Shown here: positions 1 through 8,917 of the stretch, one piece after another
Layout of the letters: each line of letters starts with the position of its first letter
Position numbering within the stretch: position 1 is the first letter of the stretch
DNA from: Cloacibacterium caeni
Lineage (GTDB): Bacteria > Bacteroidota > Bacteroidia > Flavobacteriales > Weeksellaceae
Assembly (NCBI RefSeq): GCF_907163105.1
Contig: NZ_OU015321.1
Span: forward strand, 1,612,001 to 1,676,000
Direction of reading: 5' to 3'
DNA length: 64,000 nucleotides
Made by a program: the position numbers and the translations under genes
Notes under the pieces: generated by a model
What the model saw: only the letters and a program-made list of their open reading frames with translations
Told to the model about the DNA's origin: nothing
Database searches by the model: none

Positions 1-904
1 TGTCAATTAAGTCACTGTTCCAATCAACATTTTTTGATTTCGATAAAATATCAAAATTAATATGACTTGAAAATTCTTTTATTAGTTCCGTGTTCCAGTA
101 GAGGTCGTTGGACTCTTGAATTATAGCAAACATATTTTTATCGATTTGATTTATGTACTTACGTATTATATCAAAATTAATTTCAATTGTTTTATTTAAA
201 ATTACATTTCCAAGCCAACTACTATATGAATTAGGATAAGAAAAAATCGTGTCGAAATCCCACTTTACGTTTGTAATTTTTGAAAAATAACTAAGATATA
301 GTTTTTGATTTTCAAATTCTATATTTTGAAGTGCTGTATTTAATAGTTTAGTATCCCAAAATATTTCCGAATAATCAATCAGACAATTTATATATAAAAA
401 AGAATAATATTTTGTTATTAAATGTTCGTCCCACTTAATTCCTGGATTTGAACTTAAATTTAACCAATCAAGATTTTTCCCTTTTTCCTTTGGTAAATAT
501 TTATCAATAAGGAATTGATCCCAAGGAATAGAAGGGTTTTTTAGAATTGACGGCCAATGCAAATAATTTTTGTACTTATCAATTAACGATTCAGTCCAAT
601 TAATTTTAGTATTTTGAGAAAACAAACACCCTTTTTCAATACCATTTTTTGTTAATACTCCAGTACTAAGCTCTTCAAAAAACTCTTCTATTAGTTCTTC
701 TGTTAAAGGGAGGTCTAAACTTACCTTATTCCAATTTATTTTTCTTCTATACTCCTTGAGTATATTAGTATCTAAACTCAAATCAAAAAAAAATGAATTT
801 AATTTAACACCCTCATATGAATTATAATTCTCATATTTATGACTTAAAAAGTCATACAAATCAAAATTTGTATTAATTGTTTCAATTAAATTATTTATTC
901 TCAT
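1..904 (-). CDS. Trp-repeat hypothetical protein, 3' end outside the window
   Basis: An open frame of 301 codons runs from the ATG at 904-902 off the left edge with no stop. The product has no signal peptide and is rich in Asn, Trp, Ile and Tyr. A degenerate repeat of the form W-x(3-5)-LI-x-KY, then a short spacer, then W-x-x-L-x-x-NP-x-I-x-W recurs through it; visible examples are NWTESLIDKY, PWDQFLIDKY and KWDEHLITKY. This looks like a helical repeat scaffold of a kind seen in hypothetical proteins of Bacteroidota. I do not recognise a catalytic domain and assign no function. The gene stands alone before a 537-nt gap. Reading frame is certain; function is unknown. Confidence 0.8.
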   Translation of the reverse strand, partial: MRINNLIETINTNFDLYDFLSHKYENYNSYEGVKLNSFFFDLSLDTNILKEYRRKINWNKVSLDLPLTEELIEEFFEELSTGVLTKNGIEKGCLFSQNTKINWTESLIDKYKNYLHWPSILKNPSIPWDQFLIDKYLPKEKGKNLDWLNLSSNPGIKWDEHLITKYYSFLYINCLIDYSEIFWDTKLLNTALQNIEFENQKLYLSYFSKITNVKWDFDTIFSYPNSYSSWLGNVILNKTIEINFDIIRKYINQIDKNMFAIIQESNDLYWNTELIKEFSSHINFDILSKSKNVDWNSDLID

Positions 905-1441
905 AAATCTATTCTTTTTACACTGAAATTGTTATAATTAGTCTATGTTAAATTACACATTAACGAATCTTCTATGTTTTAATTAAATAATATTAAACCA
1001 CGGATTTTAAACCACCAGCAAAAGTATTAACTAATATATAAAAAGACTTTCGTTTACAAAAATATATTTGAACCAATAGATAGTAAATAGTACGTTTTCA
1101 AATAAATATAGACATTTTGAAGTAAATCCTTAAGAAGAATTTCAGATTTTAAATTTATAAATTTATGTTCAAAATATAACATTAAAAAACTTCTTTCTTA
1201 CTAATGATTTTTGGACAGAAAGAACGTAAATGATTTAGTGCTTTTAACATTCTTGTTTCAAAATCGACTTCTCCCGCTCTTCGAAGTCTCCGACTTCGAA
1301 ATATTAATTTCTTTTCTATGTAGAGATTCCTACGGAAATCGAAGATTCGACGAAGTCAATGACAAACTACGTGTGAAAAATTTATATTTCCAAAAATTTA
1401 ACCTTCCCAAAAAAATCCCATCAAAGAGCTAAAACCAGCTT
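905..1441. other. Gene-poor gap with a perfect 9-bp inverted repeat
   Basis: No convincing gene lies in this 537-nt stretch. A frame of 73 codons at 1211-1432 has no family resemblance and its sequence is dominated by palindromes. At 1280-1288 and 1292-1300 there is a perfect inverted repeat (TTCGAAGTC, TCC loop, GACTTCGAA). Just after it, at 1301-1345, a segment ending in TTCCTACGGAA resembles, on the opposite strand, the element repeated at 63507-63579. I read the gap as decayed repeat DNA. Confidence 0.55.
1280..1300. repeat. Perfect inverted repeat
   Basis: The arms TTCGAAGTC and GACTTCGAA are exact reverse complements separated by 3 nt. They lie within a non-coding gap with no T-run after them, so this is a repeat element or operator rather than a clear terminator. 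Confidence 0.5.
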
Positions 1442-2515
1442 ATGAAAATTTTAAAATTTCTACCTCTTTTAGTGTTACTTCCGTTTTTGAGTTGCAGCAG
1501 TACTGAAGATGAACCAACGCCAACTCCCACAGAAACCATGTATTTTCCTAATAATACAGACAATAATTGGGAAACCAAATCTATCGCCAGTCTCGGTTGG
1601 AACCAAAGCGCAGTGCAACCGCTTAAAGATTTTTTGGCAGAAAAACATTCTAAATCTTTTATGATTCTCGTAAACGGTAGAATTGTAATGGAAGAATATT
1701 TCAACGGGCATTCTGCTACCGCAACTTGGCCATGGAACAGCGCCGGAAAAACGCTGGTTTCTACCACTACAGGAATTGCGCAACAAGAAGGTTTACTGAA
1801 CATCAACAATAAAGTTTCTCAATATTTAGGAAACGGGTGGACTAGCGAACCTCTGGAAAAAGAAAACCTCATCACGCCTAGACATTTACTTACTATGACT
1901 TCGGGCTTAAATGACGAAAGCAATTGGGTGATAAAATCTAACCTCACGTATTTGGCAGATGCTGGAACGAGATGGTCTTACAGCAATGTTTTTCAGAAAT
2001 TAATAGATGTAGTTGCCACTTCAAGCAACCAAACTTTTGAGAATTATTTTAATGCTAAACTGAAAAATAAAATCGGGATGGATGGTTTCTGGAATTTCGG
2101 GACTATTTTCACCATTTATCATAGCAATACCAGAAGTATGGCGAGATTTGGACTGCTTTTCCTGAACAAAGGAAAATGGAAAAACGAACAAATCATCAAT
2201 GAAACTTATCTGAACGAAGCCATTTCTACTTCTCAAAATATCAATCCTTCTTACGGTTATCTTTGGTGGCTCAATGGAAAATCTAAATATATGGTTCCGG
2301 GTTCGCAAACGGTTTATCCCACTGCTTTAGTTCCTAATGCTCCTACAGATATGTATGCAGCGATGGGTGCCGAAGATCAAAGAATTTATGTAATTCCGAG
2401 TAAAAATATGGTGGTCATCAGAATGGGCGATGCTTCGGATCCGCAGAATCCTAATTTTGCATTGTCTGGTTTTGATGCTGCACTTTGGGATAAAATTAAT
2501 GCGGTGGTTAGATAG
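1442..2515 (+). CDS. Serine hydrolase lipoprotein (beta-lactamase/class C family)
   Basis: 357 aa. The N-terminus is a lipoprotein signal with lipobox LSC (Cys18) followed by an acidic Thr/Pro linker (EPTPTPT), so the enzyme is probably anchored in the envelope. The penicillin-binding serine hydrolase fold is shown by the SxxK motif S100-A-G-K103 and the YxN motif Y170-S-N172. Members of this family include esterases, D-aminopeptidases and EstB-type enzymes; true beta-lactamase activity is not implied. The third motif (KTG/HxG) is not obvious. It is a single gene with the ATG directly before a clear signal peptide. Substrate unknown. Confidence 0.85.
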   Translation: MKILKFLPLLVLLPFLSCSSTEDEPTPTPTETMYFPNNTDNNWETKSIASLGWNQSAVQPLKDFLAEKHSKSFMILVNGRIVMEEYFNGHSATATWPWNSAGKTLVSTTTGIAQQEGLLNINNKVSQYLGNGWTSEPLEKENLITPRHLLTMTSGLNDESNWVIKSNLTYLADAGTRWSYSNVFQKLIDVVATSSNQTFENYFNAKLKNKIGMDGFWNFGTIFTIYHSNTRSMARFGLLFLNKGKWKNEQIINETYLNEAISTSQNINPSYGYLWWLNGKSKYMVPGSQTVYPTALVPNAPTDMYAAMGAEDQRIYVIPSKNMVVIRMGDASDPQNPNFALSGFDAALWDKINAVVR

Positions 2516-2554
2516 ATTTTTTCACGCAATGTCGCAAAGGTTTTTCGCAATGAG

Positions 2555-2701
2555 CGCAAAGATTTTTAACAAATTTTTCATGCTTTAAGCGAGCAAAGTT
2601 GACGAATAAATTCGTTTTTAAGCTTTCGCTTTTTCAATTCGCTTGCGAATTTTAGCTTTGCTCCCTCAAATTTTTATTTTTTATTATTCAGAATCTTTGC
2701 G
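2555..2701. repeat. Nested palindromic intergenic element, copy A
   Basis: The outer ends are CGCAAAG (2555-2561) and CTTTGCG (2695-2701). Inside them a second inverted pair, GAGCAAAG (2591-2598) and CTTTGCTC (2656-2663), encloses AATTCGCTTGCGAATT. The same nested arrangement is found at 27904-28045 and, in the opposite orientation, at 39291-39441; a shorter relative is at 22789-22891. All are in non-coding gaps. The rest of this 353-nt gap holds no gene. Confidence 0.65.
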
Positions 2702-2868
2702 TTTTAAAAACATTAAGCATTAACGATTTTAGAAAATTCACCTAAAATATTTGATAAAAAAAATCAAAATTTACTTTCTTTGAATAGAGGAAAATAAATT
2801 TTGAATTTTTAGTTTATGCGACCTTTTGAGATGCTCACATCTCATGTCTTGTATCTAATATCTAGAAT

Positions 2869-3513
2869 CTAATGCTCAAACCAAATATCTTGGTATTTCA
2901 CACCTGCTTCGATTGGTAATTGCAACCAGTTATTTTGAGGAACAATTGGGCAACTGTAATCGGTAGCGTTATAAGCACATAACGGATGATACGCTTTATT
3001 GAAATCAATAATCAATTCATCATTTTGAGGAATTCTTAAATCCAAATATCTTCCACCACCATAAGTATCTTTTCCGTTGGTCTCATCTTTGAAAGGCAAG
3101 AATAAGTAATCCTGATATTCTGGGTCATCTAACAAAGCTAAACTTTGATAAACCGTTAACACTTGTTCTACTCCATTCAGCGTAAAATATGCTTTCCCGA
3201 ATTCTCTGTATTTTTTAGTTCTTCCAGACGAAGTAGGAATTTCAAAAGGAACCGCGTTTTCTGTTTTTACCAATTTCGCTTTTACTCGATAGTTTAAATC
3301 AATAGGAAAAAATGGATGAGACTTGAATTTCTTGAAATTAGAGCCACGCAAAGGTGTTTCTTCTTCTGTTTTGTATTCTCGATTGAGTTCTTTTTGGAAG
3401 GTTTCGATTTCTAGAATTTCGGCAGGAAATTGTTTTTTATCGGTTTTATTTTTAAGACCTTGACCAAAGGCAAAACTTGAAACTAGGAGTAAAAGTAGGT
3501 AAATCTTCTTCAT
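2869..3513 (-). CDS. Exported DUF1684 domain protein
   Basis: 214 aa with a typical cleavable signal peptide (MKKIYLLLLLVSSFAFGQ). The body carries the DUF1684 hallmarks: YGGGRYLDL, then DFNKAYHPLCAYN, then CPIVPQNNWLQLPIEAG near the C-terminus, including the conserved Cys residues. The biochemical role of this family is not established. Its ATG directly abuts the stop codon of the gene upstream (TAAATG), so the two are very likely translationally coupled. Confidence 0.85.
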   Translation of the reverse strand: MKKIYLLLLLVSSFAFGQGLKNKTDKKQFPAEILEIETFQKELNREYKTEEETPLRGSNFKKFKSHPFFPIDLNYRVKAKLVKTENAVPFEIPTSSGRTKKYREFGKAYFTLNGVEQVLTVYQSLALLDDPEYQDYLFLPFKDETNGKDTYGGGRYLDLRIPQNDELIIDFNKAYHPLCAYNATDYSCPIVPQNNWLQLPIEAGVKYQDIWFEH

Positions 3514-3903
3514 TTAAATTAATTTTATAGTATAAACATCGCTTTCATTTCTATCAATATCAGTCACCAGAAAACCTCCTTCTTGCGGAATTTCTTCTAC
3601 AAAATCAAAGAGTTTGCAATCCTTAGGCAATCCAGAAAAAATAAGGGTAAACCAATATTCTTTCACAGGCGGAACTTCCGTCCAATAAGGAAACATCGAG
3701 ATATTTTCCCAGAATAAAAGTTGGCTTCTATGTCCCGTGAATTTATCCACCAAGAATGTGGTGCGCCAAATTCTTACGAGATTTCCAATCAAATAATTAT
3801 TCTGAAAACCACAGTGCACGATAACTTGTTTCTCTTCCTCGAATTTAGTATCGAGTTGTGAGAGCAATTCTGGAGCAATATTGGGTTTGATAATGGTAGC
3901 CAT
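3514..3903 (-). CDS. Hypothetical protein, coupled to the DUF1684 gene
   Basis: 129 aa, no signal peptide or membrane segment. The sequence looks like a small cytoplasmic beta-rich protein (VIVHCGFQNNYLIGNLVRIWRT, then a Trp/Pro-rich middle). I do not recognise a family. The stop codon touches the start of the DUF1684 gene, so the two form one operon. The frame is well supported by composition and context. Confidence 0.75.
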   Translation of the reverse strand: MATIIKPNIAPELLSQLDTKFEEEKQVIVHCGFQNNYLIGNLVRIWRTTFLVDKFTGHRSQLLFWENISMFPYWTEVPPVKEYWFTLIFSGLPKDCKLFDFVEEIPQEGGFLVTDIDRNESDVYTIKLI

Positions 3904-3974
3904 TGATAAAAATTCAACGGCACAAGTTAAGAATTTTTAGAAAATAAATAGAGGTTATCTTCCTCAAAATTTCA

Positions 3975-5396
3975 TTAACATTCTGCCACGTTCACGGCTA
4001 CTGCTAAACCACCTTCAGAAGTTTCTTTGTACTTAGAATTCATGTCTAGCGCAGTTTCCCACATGGATTTAATGACATCATCCAAAGAAACTCTGGCTTT
4101 AGAAGGATCGCTTTCTAGCGCGATATGACAAGCGGTAATCGCTTTCATAGCACCCATAGAATTTCTCTCAATACATGGAATCTGCACCAATCCACCAATT
4201 GGGTCGCAAGTGAGACCAAGGTGATGTTCCATCGCAATTTCTGCTGCCATCATTACTTGAGCTGGAGTTCCGCCCGAAATTTCCGTCAAACCAGCTGCAG
4301 CCATCGCTGAAGAAACGCCAATTTCTGCTTGGCAACCTCCCATTGCTGCAGAAATGGTTGCATTTTTCTTGAAAAGCGTTCCGATTTCTCCCGCCACTAA
4401 AATAAATCTGATGATATCTTCTTCTGAGTTGAATTCTGTAAAAGTTTGAGAATACATGAGCACCGCAGGAATTACACCACTCGCTCCGTTAGTTGGTGCT
4501 GTAATAATTCTACCAAAACTGGCATTTTCTTCGTTTACAGCCAATGCAAAACACGAAATCCAACGGGTAATTTGATTGAAATCTTTAGGTGAATTTTTTA
4601 CCGCAGCAAACCATTCGTTTATGTTTTTGTAAATAACGTCCTCGCCTAATAATTTTCGATTGAAATCTGCAGCTCTTCTCGTTACATTAAGTCCACCCGG
4701 TAAAACCCCTTCTTTATTAACGCCTTTATAAATGCATTCTTTAATCTGTTGCCAAATGTAAAGCGCTTCACTTCTCGTTTCTTCTTTCGTTCTCCAAGCT
4801 TCTTCATTGATGTACACCAAATCAGAAAGTCTTGCAACGCCTAATTTATCGCAATATTTTGAAATATCTTCGCCTTTATGACAAGGATAAGGTGTTCTGA
4901 TACAGTGACTTTCTATAGAATTATCTTCTTGCGTCGCCACAAAACCGCCACCAACAGAATAGTAGTCTTTTTCTAAAATTTCGCCGTTGTTAAAAACCGC
5001 TTTGAAAATCATTCCATTTGGGTGAAAATCTAAAGATTTTTGCATATTCAGCACCAAATGTTTTCCATAAATAAATGGAATTTCTTTTTCAGCTCCTAAA
5101 ATCAATTTTCCAGAATTTTTGATTTCGGCAATTTTAGCATCTATTTTATCGGTATCTATTTTTTTAAAATTTTCTCCGCTTAAACCCAGCATTCCGGCAA
5201 TATCTGTTCCGTGACCGATTCCTGTTTTGGCAAGCGAACCAAAAAACTCTACATACACTTCTGCCACCTCTGAAATCTGGTGATTTCTTCTGATTTCGCT
5301 CAGAAACATTTCCGCTGCATTCCAAGGTCCCATCGTATGAGACGAAGACGGCCCAATTCCTACTTTTATGATTTCAAAAACCGAAATACTCTCCAT
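3975..5396 (-). CDS. sdaA: L-serine ammonia-lyase (single-chain, iron-sulfur)
   Basis: 473 aa from the ATG at 5396; an upstream in-frame ATG at 5444 lies before the -7 promoter box and is rejected. The product deaminates L-serine to pyruvate and ammonia. The N-terminal beta domain begins [21 protein letters not shown], the classic serine-binding SSSHT motif. The C-terminal alpha domain has [29 protein letters not shown] and [17 protein letters not shown], which supply the cysteines of the catalytic [4Fe-4S] cluster. Both domains are in one chain. It is a monocistronic gene converging on nothing and divergent from the ABC1 kinase gene. Confidence 0.95.
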   Translation of the reverse strand: MESISVFEIIKVGIGPSSSHTMGPWNAAEMFLSEIRRNHQISEVAEVYVEFFGSLAKTGIGHGTDIAGMLGLSGENFKKIDTDKIDAKIAEIKNSGKLILGAEKEIPFIYGKHLVLNMQKSLDFHPNGMIFKAVFNNGEILEKDYYSVGGGFVATQEDNSIESHCIRTPYPCHKGEDISKYCDKLGVARLSDLVYINEEAWRTKEETRSEALYIWQQIKECIYKGVNKEGVLPGGLNVTRRAADFNRKLLGEDVIYKNINEWFAAVKNSPKDFNQITRWISCFALAVNEENASFGRIITAPTNGASGVIPAVLMYSQTFTEFNSEEDIIRFILVAGEIGTLFKKNATISAAMGGCQAEIGVSSAMAAAGLTEISGGTPAQVMMAAEIAMEHHLGLTCDPIGGLVQIPCIERNSMGAMKAITACHIALESDPSKARVSLDDVIKSMWETALDMNSKYKETSEGGLAVAVNVAEC

Positions 5397-5422
5397 ATTG
5401 ATTATTGATAAATGATTTTTTA

Positions 5423-5430
5423 CAAAGATA
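5423..5430 (-). promoter_or_regulatory. -7 box of sdaA
   Basis: Reads TATCTTTG on the minus strand, a match to the Bacteroidota -7 consensus TAnnTTTG, about 27 nt before the sdaA ATG. No good -33 TTG is evident. Confidence 0.5.
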
Positions 5431-5555
5431 AAATTATTAGGCAAACCATAAAATATTATTCATCCTTAAAATTTTGAAAATACCCCTTCAAATTTTGTAA
5501 CAGATAAGCCACTTATTCTCAATTAATTTGCTCTTGAAAAAACAACTCATTTCCT

Positions 5556-7226
5556 ATGAATATCATTCCCGAAAATCTAAAAAAATACAAGAAATTTATT
5601 TCTTTGGTACTCAAATATAGAAACAGCGATATTTTATCGGCTGCTTCAGACAAAGCGCTTGATGAATTGGCAGAAGATCAAGAACTTTCTGAAGAATCTA
5701 ATCGCTACACTTCGCCAGAAGAATTGGTAGAAGACCTTAAAAATATGGGGCCGACTTATGTAAAAATCGGGCAAACTCTTTCTACAAGACCAGATTTATT
5801 GCCAGAACCTTATTTATTGGCATTGGCAACTTTACAAGATAATGTAGAGGAAATTCCGTATTCTGAAATCCAAAAAATAGTGGAAGGGGAATTAGGAACG
5901 AAGATTTCCAAAGCTTTTTTAAGTTTTGAAACCCAAACTTTGGCTTCGGCAAGTATTGGACAAGTTCACAAAGCGGTTTTGCGTTCCGGAAAAGAAGTAG
6001 CTGTGAAAATTCAAAGACCGGGAATTCGTAAAAATTTCATCGAAGATTTAGACACCCTGAAAGAATTATCAGACTTTGCTGTAAAACATTCTAAAACTGC
6101 CAAAAAATACGGAATAGACGATGTTCTAGACGAGATGAGACACATTCTCATTCACGAGTTGGATTACAGCAGAGAAGCTCAAAATCTGATTGCTCTGGGT
6201 AAAAATCTAGAAAAATTTGAGCATATTGTAATTCCTCAACCTGTTTTAGACTACTCTACTTCTAAAATTCTGACGATGGATTTTGTAGAAGGTCAAAAAA
6301 TTACTTCTGTTCATGGAATTCAAAAAACGGAAATCGATTTTTCGGTGCTTATTGATGGATTGGTAGAAGCTTATCTTCAACAGATTATTTATGATGGTTT
6401 TGCACATGCAGATCCGCATCCTGGAAATGTACACCTGACCAAAGACCGAAAAATTGCTTTAATGGATTTAGGAATGGTGGCGAAATTCAGTCCGAATTTG
6501 CAGGAACAAATCTTGAAATTGCTCATTGCCATCAGCAAATACAATGGCGAAGAAGTTTCTAAAGTGCTTCTAGAAATCAGTCAAGATGATAAAAACGCAG
6601 ATATTATCGGTTTCAAAAAAGAAATCAACCGACTTGTGCTGGATTCTCAGAACAGAAATGCCGCAGAAATGCAAACGGGAAAAATGCTCATCAGAATGAA
6701 TAAAATTGCCGCAGAAAAAGGAATCAGAATTGCGGTAGAACTGAATATTCTTGGGAAAATATTATTGAATTTAGACCAAATTGTAGCGGTTCTCGCTCCA
6801 CAATATGATTTGGCTGAAAATATGAAACAGATTTTGGAGAAAATGATGGTCAAAAAAATGGCTCACGAAGCCCAACCTGAAAATTTCTTTGCTCAATTGA
6901 TAGAAACCAAAAAATTAGCCGAAAATCTTCCGGAAAGACTTAATAAAATCACCGAAAATTTGGCTCAGAACCAGTTTCAGCTCAAAATAGATGCGATAGA
7001 TGAAGAACGATTTACAGATGCCTTCCAGAAAGTAGCCAATAGAATTTCCATCGCACTTATTATTGCTGCATTAATTATTGGCTCATCTCTATTGATGAGA
7101 GTTCCTAATTTTCAAATTTTTGGAATTTCTATAGCGATGTTTTTCTTCATCATTGCATCGGTTTTCGGATTATGGCTCGCTTATAAAATGGTTATGAAAG
7201 ACGAAGATTTTAAAAGAAAAAAATAA
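5556..7226 (+). CDS. ABC1/UbiB-family atypical kinase
   Basis: 556 aa. Atypical protein-kinase-like fold of the ABC1 (UbiB/ADCK) family: the KxGQ signature in YVKIGQTLSTRPDLLP, the Ala-rich nucleotide loop ASASIGQVHKA, the VAVKIQRPG lysine strand, HADPHPGNV (catalytic loop) and MDLGM (metal-binding). Two hydrophobic segments close the C-terminus, so it is membrane-anchored. In proteobacteria the family supports ubiquinone synthesis; this lineage uses menaquinone, so a general lipid or quinone-related role is an inference. A strong hairpin terminator follows. Confidence 0.9.
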   Translation: MNIIPENLKKYKKFISLVLKYRNSDILSAASDKALDELAEDQELSEESNRYTSPEELVEDLKNMGPTYVKIGQTLSTRPDLLPEPYLLALATLQDNVEEIPYSEIQKIVEGELGTKISKAFLSFETQTLASASIGQVHKAVLRSGKEVAVKIQRPGIRKNFIEDLDTLKELSDFAVKHSKTAKKYGIDDVLDEMRHILIHELDYSREAQNLIALGKNLEKFEHIVIPQPVLDYSTSKILTMDFVEGQKITSVHGIQKTEIDFSVLIDGLVEAYLQQIIYDGFAHADPHPGNVHLTKDRKIALMDLGMVAKFSPNLQEQILKLLIAISKYNGEEVSKVLLEISQDDKNADIIGFKKEINRLVLDSQNRNAAEMQTGKMLIRMNKIAAEKGIRIAVELNILGKILLNLDQIVAVLAPQYDLAENMKQILEKMMVKKMAHEAQPENFFAQLIETKKLAENLPERLNKITENLAQNQFQLKIDAIDEERFTDAFQKVANRISIALIIAALIIGSSLLMRVPNFQIFGISIAMFFFIIASVFGLWLAYKMVMKDEDFKRKK

Positions 7227-7261
7227 TCACCAAAAAAACAAGTCGCAAAATAAAAAGTTTT

Positions 7262-7295
7262 CCGCTGTCATAAAAAATGACTGCGGTTTTTTTTT
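7262..7295 (+). terminator. Rho-independent terminator after the ABC1 kinase gene
   Basis: CCGCTGTCAT pairs with ATGACTGCGG (one mismatch) around an A-rich loop, followed by nine T residues. Confidence 0.8.
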
Positions 7296-7344
7296 GTTAT
7301 CAAATAATTAACAGGAATTTTAAGGATAAATCAAAAAATTTCAG

Positions 7345-7352
7345 TAAATTTG
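7345..7352 (+). promoter_or_regulatory. -7 box of the mlaEFD operon
   Basis: TAAATTTG fits TAnnTTTG. It ends 12 nt before the first ATG (7365), so the operon would have a very short leader. Confidence 0.45.
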
Positions 7353-7364
7353 ATAGAAGCTTAA

Positions 7365-8153
7365 ATGTTTATTATGAAAGTTTTTTATCAAATAGTACAA
7401 TCTTTAAAAAACTTCATCGTAGAGATAGGCGAAATGAGCTATTTCAGCATAAGATTTTTAAAAGAATTTTATAAAAAGCCTTATGAATTTCAAGAATTCC
7501 TGAAACAATGTTACAGCATTGGTAACCGCTCACTTTTTCTAGTTTCTGTTACGGGATTTATCATCGGTTTGGTTTTCACTTTACAAACCCGTCCTACCTT
7601 AATGGAATTTGGTGCTGTTTCTTGGATGCCTTCGATGGTGAGTATTTCCATTATTAGAGAAATCGGGCCGATTATTACTGGGCTGATTTGTGCAGGAAAA
7701 ATAGGCTCTGGAATAGGTGCAGAAATAGGTTCTATGCGCGTAACCGAACAAATAGACGCTATGGAAGTTTCGGGAACCAATCCTTTTAAATATTTGGTGG
7801 TGACTAGAATTCTTGCGACGACTGCTATGTTACCTATTTTGGTTTTTTACAGTGATTTTATCGCAATTTTCGGGTCTTATTTGGTAGAAAATCTGAAAGG
7901 TGATGTTTCTTTTTTACAATATTTTAATCAAGTTTTTGACAATATAGAATTTAGTGATTTGCTTCCTGCAACCATCAAGACTTTTTTCTTTGGTTTTGCC
8001 ATAGGAATGGTAGGTTGTTTCAAAGGATATCAATGTAAATCAGGAACACGAGGTGTAGGAATTGCCGCCAATTCTGCGGTGGTTTACTCCTCCATGTTAT
8101 TGTTTGTTATCGATTTTATCGCTGTATTGATTACCAATATTTTTATAGAATAA
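7365..8153 (+). CDS. mlaE: MlaE-type ABC transporter permease
   Basis: 262 aa, with an alternative ATG at 7374. Multi-spanning inner-membrane permease of the MlaE/DUF140 family, which moves phospholipids or other lipids between envelope membranes. Family hallmarks are the long REIGPIITGLICAGKIGSGIGAEIGSMRVTEQIDAM region and the C-terminal GTRGVG before the last helices. It heads an operon with the ATPase one base downstream of its stop codon and an MCE protein after that. MlaB and MlaC partners are not adjacent, as is common in Bacteroidota. Confidence 0.92.
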   Translation: MFIMKVFYQIVQSLKNFIVEIGEMSYFSIRFLKEFYKKPYEFQEFLKQCYSIGNRSLFLVSVTGFIIGLVFTLQTRPTLMEFGAVSWMPSMVSISIIREIGPIITGLICAGKIGSGIGAEIGSMRVTEQIDAMEVSGTNPFKYLVVTRILATTAMLPILVFYSDFIAIFGSYLVENLKGDVSFLQYFNQVFDNIEFSDLLPATIKTFFFGFAIGMVGCFKGYQCKSGTRGVGIAANSAVVYSSMLLFVIDFIAVLITNIFIE

Positions 8154-8154
8154 A

Positions 8155-8904
8155 ATGAATCCGAATGCTGCACATGAACCGATCATCAAAATTGAAAATC
8201 TCTATAAAAAATATGGAGACAATGTAGTTTTGGACGGATTTAACCTAAATCTTTATCAAGGAGAAAATTTGGTGATTATGGGAAAATCTGGTTCTGGAAA
8301 ATCGGTGATGATAAAATGTTTGATTGGTTTAGAAATTCCAGACAGCGGAACGATTGAAATTATGAGCCAAAAATTAGAGCATCTTTCTCTGAAAGATTTA
8401 GATGAAATAAGAGCAGACATTGGATTTTTATTTCAAGGAAGTGCGCTCTATGATTCTATGACGGTGAGAGAAAATCTAGAGTTTCCGCTCAGAAGACATA
8501 TTTCAAAGTTTGGAAATGTAAAAGACACTTTGCCTTTGGTAGAAGAAGCGCTACAAAATGTAGGACTCAAAAATGTAATTGATTTAATGCCGAATGAACT
8601 TTCTGGCGGTATGAAAAGAAGAGTTGCTCTTGCCAGAACGCTTATTCTGAAACCCAAAATCATCATTTATGATGAACCAACCACCGGTTTAGACCCGATT
8701 ACTTCTAAAGAAATTATCTTGCTCATGAAATCGGTGCAAGAAAAATATAAAACCTCATCGATCATCATTACGCATGATGTAGACTGTGCTAGAGTTATTG
8801 CTAATAGAATGATTTTACTGATTGACGGAAAAAATTATGCAGAAGGAACATTTGCCGAACTTTCCACTTCACAAGACCCAAAAGTAAAAGCATTTTTTAA
8901 ATAA
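8155..8904 (+). CDS. mlaF: MlaF-type ABC transporter ATP-binding protein
   Basis: 249 aa. Complete ABC ATPase: Walker A GKSGSGKS near residue 43, Q-loop FQGSALYDSMTV, signature LSGGMKRRVALAR, Walker B IIIYDEP and switch His in ITHDV. The SGGMKRR form and the neighbours identify it as the ATPase of the Mla lipid-transport complex, energising MlaE. The start is one base after the mlaE stop codon, indicating translational coupling. Confidence 0.93.
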   Translation: MNPNAAHEPIIKIENLYKKYGDNVVLDGFNLNLYQGENLVIMGKSGSGKSVMIKCLIGLEIPDSGTIEIMSQKLEHLSLKDLDEIRADIGFLFQGSALYDSMTVRENLEFPLRRHISKFGNVKDTLPLVEEALQNVGLKNVIDLMPNELSGGMKRRVALARTLILKPKIIIYDEPTTGLDPITSKEIILLMKSVQEKYKTSSIIITHDVDCARVIANRMILLIDGKNYAEGTFAELSTSQDPKVKAFFK

Positions 8905-8917
8905 GTTTTTTAAAAAC

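Noticed and set aside
1211-1432. 73-codon ORF
   Set aside because: It runs through a palindromic repeat, has no family resemblance, no promoter and a composition unlike neighbouring genes.
5397-5444. Longer start of L-serine dehydratase
   Set aside because: The extra 16 residues are upstream of or within the -7 box and are not conserved in type.
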